From Clarkia xantiana subsp. parviflora (Eukaryota > Streptophyta > Magnoliopsida > Myrtales > Onagraceae): a DNA stretch of 64,000 bases. The position numbers and the translations under genes were made by a program. A model generated the notes under the pieces. The model was not told where the DNA came from. It saw only the letters and a list, made by a program, of their open reading frames with translations, and ran no database searches. Shown here one piece after another: positions 1 through 10,353 of the stretch; positions within the stretch are counted from its first letter, which is position 1, and every line of letters begins with the position of its first letter. The stretch covers positions 1,790,081-1,854,080 of the forward strand of contig JAPTYO010000020.1 of NCBI GenBank assembly GCA_036873135.1, in the 5' to 3' direction.

Positions 1-480
1 CCCAATTTTCATGTGTTGGTATTTGGTGTCTCCGTTAAATTTTGGGGTTCAGTTGAACAAATTCTGGTCACGTGATGTCACGTGGGTGAACAATTTTTAA
101 AATTTCAAAAATACCCCCCTGATAAGAAATAGGGTTCCGTCCAAACCCACCACAATTTCGGCCTATTGTGGCCAAACCCACCCCGATTCGGACCGATTAC
201 GGCCAAACCCACCTCAATTATGGCCGATTACGGCCAAACCCACCCAGATTACGGCTGATTCTGGCCGATTTAGGGTTCTCTCTTCCTCTCGTGGCAAGGA
301 ATCGGAGGTGGGTGGCCGAATCGGATGCTTTAAAAAAAAAAAAGGCAAAATAGTATTTTCAACCCAATCTGTTAAAATTAATCCTAAAATCTAACGGAAA
401 ATCAAATAGCAACAATACTGAAAATTGGGACACTAAATATAAACAGTTTAAATCTGAAACACCAAATTGTCCCATAATTC
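1..480. repeat. Foldback-type element, cut by the window edge, with internal tandem repeat
   Basis: The segment begins inside an element. Sequence near 10-50 (theme 'tatttggtgtctccgttaaa') recurs in inverted form near 370-470 ('taacggaaaatcaaatag...', 'gaaacaccaaattg'), so the two flanks form imperfect inverted arms. Between them, about 140-275, a ~35-bp unit (theme 'ggccaaacccacc..gatta') repeats about four times. No convincing protein is encoded. Superfamily unknown because the left end lies outside the window. Confidence 0.5.
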
Positions 481-1006
481 AAAATTAAGACAATTTTTAG
501 GTTCTTTTCCATTTATTTTAACCAAGCTCATGTAACCAACTCCCAGTTGGACTATTTTTCAATATTTTAGTCCAGTTTTATTAGAAAATAAAGTTCGAAA
601 TGATTTTTAGTTTTTTTTTTTTTGCCCGAAAAAATGATTTTAAGTTAAACGGGATATTATTGTTACTAACTTAATTAGCCCATTAATATGGAAAAAAAAA
701 AGATTTCGAAGGTGATAGTCCGGCCAATCTCTGACTGTGAGAGTTTGTAAATATGCCATTGTATTTGATAAAAATTACAATATATACCAGTGTGTCACGG
801 TCGGAATTCCTGGGAGATTGATTTTCTAATTATCACAATTCTGATAAATAGTTCAAAATTACGTGCACTAATCATGATCGTGTTGCACAGCAAACCACTT
901 ATTGCAAGTGCAAGGACAAGTTTTGTCAAACGTCATCACTAGTGTGTTCAAAGATATATATAATATGTGCAACTAAAAAGGAAAGGAGTCCTAGCCCTAA
1001 AGGATT
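481..1006. other. AT-rich intergenic stretch, nothing recognised
   Basis: Low-complexity AT-rich sequence with poly-T and poly-A runs. No coding signal, RNA gene or terminal repeat was recognised. Confidence 0.5.
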
Positions 1007-1014
1007 GTTTGATC

Positions 1015-1768
1015 CAGTGTTATCAGAACCGGACCGGACCGAACCGGCGGTCCGACCTGGTTCGGACCGGAACCGGACCCCTCTCCGGCCGGTTTTAGTA
1101 TTTCCGGAGGATGTAAACGAACCCGGTTTTGAAGGCCGGTTATGAGCTAATCGGGCAGTTCACCGCTTCGGACTCCTTCATTGAAAAAAAATTAGGGTTT
1201 TAACATTTTACCCGATCGATCACCTCTCAAACAGCGCCGCAAGCCCGCAACTCACATCACAACTCAAGTCAAGTTCAGTCAGTCGAGAGAAACTGAAGAT
1301 TGGAGAGAGCTCCAAATCCAACTGGAGAAGCGCCACAGCAGCCCAGGCCCCCAGAGCTCTCGACTGAATGTAAGAGTAAGGTCACCTCGCAGCCATTAGA
1401 GTTTGTAAATCTAACATAATATTTAACATAATTTGGATGTCAGAGTGTTTTGTCCATGGAATTGGTGGGCTGGGCAAGAAGAGAACCACAAAGATTGACG
1501 AATCCTTTGTAGGAGAGGAGAGGGAGAGAAAGTGAGAGGAGAGACAAAGATTGAAGCATCCTTTGTGGGAGATGAGAGGGAGAGAAGTGAGAGGAGAGAG
1601 AGAGATCGTGAGGGAAAGGAGAGACCGAGAGAGTGAAGCTGAGGTGAGGTGAGTGAAACTGTCTAAAGTGGACTGAACATCGAACTGTGGTCCAACCCGA
1701 TCGAACCGTTTGAACCGGAAACCGAATCCATCACCGGTTCGGTGTCCGGTCCGGTTCTGATAACACTG
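1015..1768. mobile_element. hAT-like non-autonomous DNA transposon (754 bp)
   Basis: Terminal inverted repeats CAGTGTTATCAGAACCGGAC (left) and its complement (right, ending CTGATAACACTG). It is flanked by an 8-bp near-perfect duplication: GTTTGATC at 1007-1014 and GCTTGATC at 1769-1776. An 8-bp duplication and a CAGTG-type terminus fit the hAT superfamily. No transposase is encoded. The middle (about 1200-1650) is purine-rich (GAGAG) and looks like a 5' untranslated leader, with a local ~60-bp tandem duplication near 1495-1600, so it may be captured host sequence. Confidence 0.8.
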
Positions 1769-2169
1769 GCTTGATCATTGGTGGTTGTCAAGGGGCAGTA
1801 ACCTAAGTATAGCATTCTTATTATAGTTAAAGATGTAGGTTTCTTAGGTCCAAAATGGAAGATATTCCTATGAGGAAATGATTTTAATCACATTATTATA
1901 CAGGTAATTCAAACTCAGAATTTCAAAGCTAAACTATATAGAATAAGCATTCTTAATTATTAATAAGGGTTAAATGGTTTTTTGGTATCATCTATTTGAC
2001 CAATGTTGACTTTTAGTATCATATGTTTTTTTTTTTTTGGTATCATATGTTTGCATTTTGTAAACTTTTGGTGCATCTGTTAGTTGACCGTTAAATATTA
2101 TTATTTTGTTTAATTTAGTCCTCAAATTTATATTCTTAAGTTTTCATTTTACAATTTAGTACCTATTGT

Positions 2170-2400
2170 TTTCTCCGGTCACCGCCCAAGTCCGCCGACC
2201 ATCACCCAAAGCCGTCAACCACCACGAATCGGGGCCGACCACCACAAATCGAGACCGGCCACCACAATTCGGGGCCGGTCACCACAAATTGGGGCCGACC
2301 ACCACAAATCGGGATCTGTCACCATAAATCGGGGTCGGCCACCACAAATCGAGGCCGGCCACCACCAAATCGGAGTCGGCTACCACTAATTCAGGCCAGG
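2170..2400. repeat. ~25-bp GC-rich tandem repeat inside foldback element
   Basis: About eight degenerate copies of a unit like 'ggccgaccaccacaaatcgg'. It lies in the core of the 1966-3468 element. ORFs crossing it on either strand reflect the repeat periodicity, not genes. Confidence 0.7.
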
Positions 2401-2639
2401 CCCCGATGGGTGGTGGCCACCACCCAAATTTGGGCCACAGAGGGCTCCGACTGAGCCCTCTAAGGCTCAATCGGAGCCAGAGGGCTCCAGATCGGGGCCC
2501 CTTGTGGCTCAATTGGAGCCAGGGGCCCGAATTCGGAGCCCTCTGTGGCCCAAATTGGAGCAGGCCGACCCCAAATGGTGGTGGCCAGCCCCGATTGGCG
2601 TGGTGGCCAGCCCCGATTGGCGTGGTGGCCATCAATTTA

Positions 2640-3144
2640 GGGTGTAAATGAGTCAAGTTACTCGTGAGCTACTCGGGATCGAATTAGACGAAACTCGAAT
2701 TCGGCTCGAAAAATGTCGAGTCGAGCTCGAGTCGAGCTTTCTGATATGCCGAGTTGAGCTCGAGCTTGATAATGCTCGGCTCGAGTTACTCGCGAGCCTA
2801 AACGAGTTTCGAGTTCGAGTCTATAAGTCGAGTTGAGTCGAGTTTGATTCTTATTACTATTCTTATTTAATAATAATTCATTATTATATAAGTCAATCGA
2901 GTTCGAGTTTAGCCGAGTCGAGTCGAGCTCGATATTTTTAGTTATGAGAAATGTTAATTTATTGTGATATATAATTGACTAACGTGCCGAGTCGAGCTGA
3001 GCTCGATTATGTCGAGCTTAGATTCGAGTCAAGTACGAGTTTCAAAAATTAGAGCTCGACCGAGTTCGAGCTTGGAAAATGCTAATCGAGTCGAGTCGAG
3101 CTTGACAGATACTCGCCTCGACTCGACTTGTTTACACCCCCTAC
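2640..3144. mobile_element. Nested short TIR element rich in 'gctcgag' words
   Basis: The ends read 'gggtgtaaatgagtc' (left) and 'gacttgtttacaccc' (right), an inverted pair. The interior is dominated by permutations of 'gagtcgagctcga'. It sits inside the core of the 1966-3468 foldback element. A related element with end 'cgtttacaccca' lies nested inside the hAT-like element at 20023-21140. No ORF. Target duplication not resolved. Confidence 0.55.
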
Positions 3145-3625
3145 TACCGATTGGGGTCGGCCTGATTTGTGGTGGTCAGTCCCTATTCGTGGTTCTCGTC
3201 TTTTATTCGTGGTGTTTTGCGGTATTAGGTGGTAGTCGGCGGCCTTGTGTGGTGATCGACGGCCTTGAGCGGTGATCAGAAAAAACAATAGGGACTAAAT
3301 TGTTAAAATAAAAACTTAATTATATAAACTGGATGACTAAACTGAACAAAATAAAAATATGTAACGGTCAAACTTAATAGTCAACTAACGGATGCACCAA
3401 AAATTTATAAAATACAAACATATATTACCAAAAACCAACATTGGTCTAAGATATAACGATTTAATCTCTATAAATAATAATCAACTTGATAGTTGAAAAA
3501 AGAGTTAACTAGTTGGTAGTAGAAAAAGAGTCTAGTCTACCAAAAGTTGTAGTGGAAGTTACGTCATGCTTTAGTGGTTGACCTTTGCTTTGCTCAGCCA
3601 TATGAATGTGCTTTCTTACCTCTTA

Positions 3626-4590
3626 GGGGGCGTTGCATGGACGTTACGTGAGATTATATTAAATGTGATATTATAAGTAAATTTGAGCTACTTAATGTAA
3701 TGTTAGATTATAATGTTTGGTTGTGCTGTAATATGGAGTATAATGTTAGATTACAGTGTTTGATATGTTTGTAATGTGCATTGTAATGTAAGTTTATTGT
3801 TATTATATTAATATATATGAGAGTATATTATATATTTATATGATAAGATTTAAAAGAATATATATTTTGACAACAATTAACTTTTTAAACTTTATATTTT
3901 GTGGTTAATACTATAATCATTTATGAACTCCAAAAATTTAAAATTTAAACTAAATATGCATAACTATTAAAATTTTATTAATTAAAACATTTTCTATAGT
4001 TTTATAAGATAATTTTTACAAAAAAAATGCAGCTAAAAATATTTACTCATTTTATACAAACATCGTATGCATTATTCTTTATTATAATAATGAGTAATGA
4101 TGAATTAGATAAAAAAGTAAAAATATATTATTATTATTATTATTACTATTATTATTGTCATAATATATAAAGATAAAATGCAACTAAAAATATTTACTCA
4201 TTTTATATAAACATCGTATGCATTATTCTTTATTATAATAATGAGTAATGATGAATTAGATAAAAAGTAAAAATATATGATTATTATTATTATTATTACT
4301 ATTATTATTGTCATAATATATAAATATAATACATGGTATTTATTTATTAAATAAATAATAATGAAATAATAACACTTCGTAATGTTGGACGTAATCTCAC
4401 ATTACATCCGTTTTTTGATATAATCTCACATTACGTTGAATGAGGTATTGAGGTAATCTCATATTACAATGCATATTATATTAAAATGCACATTACGTCG
4501 TTTGGCAAACCAAACAACGTAATGTAATATGAATGTAATGTGGTTCTTAATATGAGATTACATATCACATTACATCCATCAAAACACCCC
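3626..4590. mobile_element. Harbinger-like MITE, copy 1 (965 bp)
   Basis: Terminal inverted repeats GGGGGCGTTGCATGGACGTTA and, at the right end, the complement of GGGGTGTTTTGATGGATGTAA. TTA flanks both ends (3623-3625 and 4591-4593), as in PIF/Harbinger elements. A second copy of the right terminus plus TTA follows at 4594-4619. No ORF. The interior carries a ~157-bp tandem duplication (about 4020-4176 and 4177-4325) with ATT microsatellite tracts. Same family as 61770-62565. Confidence 0.75.
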
Positions 4591-4593
4591 TTA

Positions 4594-4831
4594 CTTTACA
4601 TCCATCCAAACACCCCTTACTGATGTTATTATTATCTACACATTTTATAAATTATTTAATTTAATATTTATTTTAACATAAAAAACTAAATTAATTTGAA
4701 TATTATAACTTAATACATTACTTGTATAGATAATTCATCTTGACTTCTCAAATCTACTTTGACATTATTATTTCAAAATAAATAAACACAAAAAATGGGA
4801 AATATGTCAGTTGTCACTGTCATATATGCCC

Positions 4832-4869
<38 letters not shown>

Positions 4870-5267
4870 AATTGACTCTAGTATATAGAACTGGAAATCG
4901 AGTTGAAATATATTGACTTCATTTTAGCCGTACTCACCAACTTTGTGCAAGAATCATCCAAAAGGGAATTTGCCAATGAAGCTGACTCATCCATCCACCA
5001 ACTCCAAATCAATACAAAAACACAACTAACAACTAACACAGACACATCACGTGATTGCTGTTCCTTTCCTTGGTTCCAAAATGATGCTTCACCAGCAATT
5101 CTAACATTTTGTAAACCCCACACAAACAAAAACAAAACATACAAACACAGTTGCAGCTGCTAAAACATTATAACCGAATCAAATTCTACATTGGTTTCTC
5201 CAGAGATTGTTTGCTTTACTGTATCATCAATGACTTCCATCCACCAACCCAGCATTTCTTTCGAACC
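4594..5267. other. AT-rich intergenic, (TA)n tract, 3' flank of the auxin-receptor gene
   Basis: The stretch starts with a duplicated MITE terminus (4594-4619), then AT-rich sequence with a (TA)n microsatellite at about 4837-4868. From about 4880 to 5267 it is less AT-rich and probably contains the 3' untranslated end of the minus-strand F-box gene. ORFs on either strand here have no recognisable homology. Confidence 0.5.
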
Positions 5268-5522
5268 AAATGCGAAGAAACCCAGAAATAAAATGATGAC
5301 TAACCGTGGAAACATCGACAAAGAATCCATCAATTTCTTCACTACCAGAATCTTCCATCTATGAAATAATCCAGAGGATTTAGAGGATGATCACGGAAAC
5401 AAAATGCAAAGAAACCCAGAAACAAAACGATGACTTACCGTGGAAACATCGACAAAGAATCCTTCAATTTCTTCACTACCAGAATCTTCCATCTACGAAA
5501 TAATCTAGAGGATGATCACGGA
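5268..5522 (-). repeat. Tandem duplication spanning the stop codon of the auxin-receptor gene
   Basis: Copy A (5268-5399) and copy B (5402-5522) match closely along their length, with a ~10-bp insertion in copy A and a few substitutions. Copy B includes the last coding codons and stop of the F-box gene (CDS ends at 5505). Copy A therefore carries a second copy of the terminal codons in the 3' untranslated region. Copy B also contains GTAAGT on the minus strand (5433-5438), a perfect splice-donor core; copy A has GTTAGT instead. Confidence 0.85.
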
Positions 5523-7871
5523 TCTTGGGATGTCATCTCTGGGTTGTTCAAGAGACCGATACATATACAGTATCCCGAAACCATCACCCACTGGCTCCTC
5601 ATCTGCATAGTTGATCAGCTCAACAACCAAATTGGGCATTCTGTTGGCAATCTCCTGACAACCTTGTCTAGACAATCTACACGAAGACATCCACAGGAAC
5701 CTCATGTTGTAATAGTGGTGTGCACCTGAAAGAAGAGCAGCATCACCAAAAGGGCTATCTCTGATCTCAAGCTTCTGCAACTTAGGACAGCCCTTGAGAA
5801 CATAACTCAAACCCATGTCACTGTCCCCTGCAAAAGCCACAGACAGGGTCCGAACCAGTTTACCGTACTGCCCTATGTACCAGAATGCTTTGTCTGTTAA
5901 GAGGCCTGAGACAGCAAGGCGGGTGAGTTTCTTGCAGTTCTTTACAATGGCACCGAAACCTTCGTCCATTGGATCCCCAGTCAGGTGGTCTGGGCGGTGG
6001 CGTCCCATTATGCAGAGTCTAAAGACAACAAGATCAGGGCAGTTCTTTGACATGGCTATAACTGCTTCGTTTGTCATCCTTTGACAGAAATAGAGAATGG
6101 ATTGAAGCTTTTTGCAGCCAAGTGATATTGCTTGGAGGCCTATTTCAGAGACAGGACCCTCCACATCTTCTTCAGGGTTGATGGGGAAAACCCTAAGCTC
6201 CTTTAGATCCTTGCATGAAGCAGCCACAGCTTGAAGTCCCTCATCACCGACAGAATCAAGAATCTGTACAAAAAAGTTGATCAAGAAAACCACCCTAAAC
6301 ATATAAAGGCGTCACATTTCTACTTAAATAATAGGAGTGAAATTTGACACTCGTAAGTTTCACACTTTGTAGCATCATTAAGAAATAACCAAACCTTACC
6401 CAGAGAGTCTGGAGTTTGTGGCACTGAAAGATGACCGCATTGAACTGTTCGGCATTGATATTCGCATAGCTGAAGTTGAGAGAGGTGAGGTTTGCACAGA
6501 CAGGGTAGATTGTGGGCAGATAATCAGGCACAATTTCTCTGAACCCAGAAATACAGACCAAGGATTTGCAGGCAGAAAAGGCTGAGAGGTAATCAAGTTC
6601 TTGGTCAGCAGGAGCTTGGATATCGGCAAGGTTAAAGGATCCAGTTCCAAGATGGGTTAGATTGGGAGCTTTGATTAAGAGACGATACAGCTGCCTTATC
6701 GAAATGTATCTATTCACCCTAAGCTTCTTCAAGGAGGGGGAGCGAGCTACGAGCCCCTCCAGCGCCTCAAAATTAATGGGGCACTCAACACAATCAAATA
6801 TCAGAGACTCTAGGCAAGTTTCTCCATCAGGGAAAGCAGATATCCAATCTACTTCATCATCTGTCACCTCCGTGTCAGATAAATCCAGTACCTTAAGTTG
6901 TCTGAAACAAGTTATGTCATTCCATGTTTTAGTTAGTTCAATACAAACAGAGCTAGTAATGTTGTGTAGCTAAATTAACAAAAAACATAAACTATATTTG
7001 ATAATCGTAGTACCTGCATTTGTTAGCAACTATTGCAAGGCCATTAGTACCAAAACCTTCACAGCAGACAAGCTCCAGCTCCTTGAACTTGCAGAAGGAG
7101 CTGGAGAGGAGAGCGAGATCCTCATCTGTTATAGACATCCGCTTCAAGTACACCTTTTCCAGCCATGGATAGGCTCTGTTAATACCAAACACGATGAAGA
7201 TCTTAATACCTCTTTTCAGTTTATTAAACTGCATACTGATGAACATCTTAAGCATATGGTCTGTTCCTAGTTGCTATTTGAATATACCAAAAATACTAAC
7301 AGTGGAATCATCTTCTGGAACAGCTAAATCTAAAATAAGAATCTTATTTAAACTGTAGCAGATGTAATTTATTAGCTAAAGATGACCACAAAAAGCCAAC
7401 TCGGTTGTTTGATCTTATTATTCACGAAGTGAAAAACGAAAGTTATAGGTACTAATTGGAAGATCAGCAATCAAAATCAAAATACCTAGCCATGGCGGTG
7501 ACCCAGGGGAGGAAGTGGGCCCCCCAATTGCGAGGCATGAGGTTGAAATCCGCGAACCTAGGTCGTCCTTTGATGGAGACAGATCGCAGACGAGGGAACC
7601 TTGCGGTGGCGCGACTGGGGGATACAGAGTAGCAGTTACCGATGAACATGTCAGATCGAGTGAGGGCTTCCGTACGGCACCAGGATCGACAGACCAACGA
7701 AACAGCGCTACGGTCGCGGCTACATGTCAAGAACTGGAGCACGTTCTCGAGGACGATCTCCAGGACGTGGTCCGGGCACGGAGGCGGCGGATCGGCGGCA
7801 GAGGAGGTCGGGGAAGAAGGAACGCCCTGCTCGTCGTCGGACATTTCGGCGGTGCGGTGGTTGTCGGCCAT
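5505..7871 (-). CDS. AFB5: TIR1/AFB-family auxin receptor F-box protein, AFB4/AFB5 type
   Basis: Four exons on the minus strand: 7871-7486, 7175-7014, 6901-6400 and 6263-5505. All introns are GT-AG and the joined frame is open for 1809 nt (602 aa), close to known AFB4/AFB5 proteins (about 620 aa). The N-terminal extension ([15 protein letters not shown]...) before the F-box is typical of the AFB4/5 clade. The F-box spans roughly residues 30-80 ([26 protein letters not shown]). The leucine-rich repeats follow, with clade-typical stretches such as [31 protein letters not shown] and [12 protein letters not shown]. By family knowledge it joins an SCF ubiquitin ligase through SKP1 and binds auxin together with Aux/IAA repressors in the nucleus; AFB4/5 members also mediate sensitivity to picolinate auxins. 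The 3' end is tandemly duplicated just past the stop. AFB4 versus AFB5 cannot be separated here. Confidence 0.93.
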
Positions 7872-8969
7872 ATGGACGGCGGGAAGTGGGTGCAGAGAAG
7901 GGGAAGCTGATCTGCTACGGGTTTGGTGGAAGTGAGAATGGAGATGGTGGATCTGATGGAGTTAGGTTATGGGTAAGAGAAGTAGAAGTGGTAGTGAGGT
8001 GGGGGACGGGTTGCAGAGAGAGCTTGGATTTAGATTAGTGGAGAGGTGGGGAAGGTGAGTGAGTGAGTGAGTGATGAGGGAGAAGAAAAGAATGGGAAGT
8101 GATGGCAGCAGCAAATACACTTACATTATTACATTATACTGTAATGAGCTTCATCTTAATTTAATACAAACTTAGCTAACATTCTGAGTTAATTTAAATG
8201 TAATGCAAATATATATATATATTATAAATACGAAACTTGTGAGTTGTGATGGTTCTTCTAGAGCTTTAATAATAATATAATAATAATAAAGCTCATTTCC
8301 TTTCCTTTGTCTACTTTTGGACATTTGGATTTTCCTCTCTTTCTCTGCACCAGTAGTATACTATCCAATAAAAATTGGTAACTACATAATATAATTCAAT
8401 GGTTAAGCATTTCATCATTAATTATATAGATTATTAATTATATAGATTATGAGTTTAAATTCCGCCAATGACTATTAGAATAGAAATATTTTTAGAGCCT
8501 ACAGTTTATTATTTATACACTGATCTGATATGCAAGAGAATTAATTTAAGTGGGAAGCAAAATTGCTATGGGTGCTGCCTAGAGCTGGCCCGATAAGAAT
8601 GGAAATTAATCAAGGTATGGTACATGCAAACATATTATGGGTGCAACATTCCTAATGGGGTCCTCCTATAACCAACCACGAAAAAAAAAAAAAAATTATC
8701 CAAATGATCTCTACGTATCTCCATTACTTTTTGGGTTTTTTTTTTCATTTTCTACCCCTATATTATTATTTTCTAAGAAGCAAAAGCTAATAGTGTCAAC
8801 CTTAGGTATATCTTAGGTATATGCAGTTTCATCAACGTAGCACTAGCAACAGATTGTATTGGTCTCATCAATGTAGTATTACCAACATCATAATATAATC
8901 GAGACTAATACCATAGTACAATCGAGAGACCGATCTGTTAGGCATAAATATTCTTTCCCAGCAGCTTAG
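7872..8969. other. Auxin-receptor 5' flank and intergenic DNA
   Basis: 7872-8100 is GA-rich (GAGTGAGTGAGTGAG near 8055-8073) and probably holds the 5' untranslated leader of the minus-strand F-box gene. Beyond it the sequence is AT-rich with short microsatellites. ORFs overlapping 7500-8040 on the plus strand are antisense shadows of exon 1. No other gene is seen. The last five bases (8965-8969, CTTAG) are the target duplication of the next element. Confidence 0.5.
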
Positions 8970-9191
8970 TGTTAGGATGGATTCTCTCAACATTCACTAA
9001 AAGAAAGCAATAAAGAAGACGAAATTTAACGCGGTTCGGTCAATTCGACATACGTCCACAGGAACTGGCGGGTGGCGTTTATTTGATTGTCTCTTTTAGA
9101 GAATAACGGCAAAGAATAAAATCAATAAACCCTAATAATTATGGTCGGCCCACACTGAGTCCCAATCCATAATCAGATCCACAACCAAACA
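8970..9191 (-). repeat. 3' LTR of deleted Copia element
   Basis: Direct-repeat partner of 10116-10348. Begins TGTTAGGATGG and ends ACCAAACA. The adjacent pyrimidine-rich 'attctccctcactt' (9192 onward) would be the polypurine tract on the minus strand. Confidence 0.8.
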
Positions 9192-9494
9192 ATTCTCCCT
9201 CACTTGGATACTGATTCAACATTTCAAATTGGCGACGAGTGAAACGATGCTCCAGAATCCAAAATCCAGGATTCAAGTGAGTTGTCCACTCTGAGAGTTA
9301 GGGCGTCCCCAATGTCTTCTGCTGAGTTCACAAAATCACTATCATTGTAAGGTTCATGATTCTTCTTCTTTGGTTTCAGACAATTATATCGAAATTGACA
9401 TTTTCCACCACAGTTCCAAGATGATCATTGTGGTATTCTGTTTCTTGATTTTGAGCGTCCATGCTGATTTGGACCCTTTGATTTACTCATCCCC

Positions 9495-10072
9495 TTATGT
9501 CAACACTAAGAGCACTTTCTGACGACTCTCCAATTTTTCTCTTTTGCGAATACTTTCGCTAAGAACAATATCTTGGAATTCATCAAACTTCCACTTCGCA
9601 GATCCGCGAGAACTACTAATTGCGGAAAAATAGTATCCCCACGACTTGGACAGAGATGACAACAAAATCAAAGATTTAACCTCATCCTCAAAATTAATCT
9701 CAACAGAACTCAGTTGTGAAACAATCATATTAAAGCATTTACATGTTCAGCAACAAAACCACCTTCAACCATCTGTAAATTGAACAATTCATTGTTGATG
9801 GTTTCCCGTACATGTTAGTCAACGCCTTCAATACGCTTGTCGTCGATGTTTCTTTGACAATGTTGAATGCAACGTTCCTGGACAAACACAATCGGATTAG
9901 CCCCATGGTTTGTCGATCCTTGAGCTTCCACCGTTGCTCCGTCATGGTTTCTGGCTTCTCCCCAGACAAGGCTTCGTACAGATCTTTCTGGTACAGATAA
10001 TCTTCAATCTGCATCTTCTAGAAACTGAAATCGCTTCCATCGAACTTCTCTATTCCAGCCTTCGACGTATCC
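9495..10072 (-). pseudogene. Decayed Copia gag fragment
   Basis: Read on the minus strand from an ATG near 10072. The frame meets an in-frame TAG within the first 20 codons, continues as a typical Copia gag (KMQIEDYLYQKDLYEAL, then LIRLCLSRNVAFNIV and KALTNMYGKPS), and shifts frame near 9730-9740. After the shift comes LLSSLSKSWGYY and RESIRKRE-like text. The order matches the UBN2-type gag domain of plant Copia elements. There is no zinc knuckle or pol. One stop and one frameshift make it non-functional. Confidence 0.75.
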
Positions 10073-10101
10073 ATCTTCAGTGATCGCGTTGAATCTCATT
10101 A

Positions 10102-10113
10102 GCTCTGATACCA
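10102..10113 (-). other. Primer-binding site (initiator Met tRNA)
   Basis: The complement reads TGGTATCAGAGC, the standard plant Copia primer-binding site. It lies two bases inside the LTR at 10116-10348, which sets the transcription direction to minus. Confidence 0.85.
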
Positions 10114-10115
10114 GT

Positions 10116-10348
10116 TGATAGGATCGATTCTCTCACCACTCACTAAACGATTAAGAAATAAAGCAATAAAGAAGACAAGATTTAACGTGGTTCGGTCAAT
10201 TCGACTTACGTCCACAGGAACTGACGGCTGGTGTTTATTTGATTGTCTCAGAAGTTACAATCTTTAGAGAATACAATAACAGCAAATAATAAACCTTGGT
10301 CGGTCTAACAATTAGGCCCAACCTATAATCAGGATCCACAACCCATCA
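10116..10348 (-). repeat. 5' LTR of deleted Copia element
   Basis: Partner of 8970-9191. Begins TGATAGGATCG and ends ACCCATCA, followed by the CTTAG duplication. Confidence 0.8.
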
Positions 10349-10353
10349 CTTAG

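Larger units (their letters stand above)
1966..3468. mobile_element. Long-inverted-repeat foldback element with nested insertion
   Basis: The left arm (about 1966-2180: 'agggttaaatggt', 'ttggtgcatctgttagttgaccgttaaat', 'tttagtcctcaaattt') reappears as complement in the right arm (about 3280-3468: 'aacggtcaa..', 'gtcaactaacggatgcaccaaa'). The core holds a GC-richer tandem repeat (2170-2640) and, between the arms, a second element (2640-3144). No coding capacity. The same arm sequences occur in the element at 35272-36078, so this is a family. Long arms without an ORF suggest a Mutator-like foldback element, but no clean target duplication was found. Confidence 0.65.
8970..10348 (-). mobile_element. 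Internally deleted Ty1/Copia element with two LTRs (1379 bp)
   Basis: Two related direct repeats, 8970-9191 and 10116-10348, start TG and end CA (plus-strand reading). They are flanked by a perfect 5-bp duplication CTTAG at 8965-8969 and 10349-10353. Next to the right LTR, GCTCTGATACCA (10102-10113) is the minus-strand initiator-Met tRNA primer-binding site, so the element is read on the minus strand. Between the LTRs only the start of a Copia gag remains; protease, integrase, RT and RNase H are missing. It could move only with enzymes from a related element. The LTRs differ at many positions and by indels, so it is much older than the element at 13180. Confidence 0.88.

Noticed and set aside
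2279..2656. Overlapping Gly/Pro-rich ORFs on both strands
   Set aside because: They arise from the period of the tandem repeat in the foldback core; the encoded text is simply the repeat.
7515..8038. Plus-strand ORFs antisense to the auxin receptor exon 1
   Set aside because: Shadows of a GC-rich coding exon on the other strand, with no recognisable protein.
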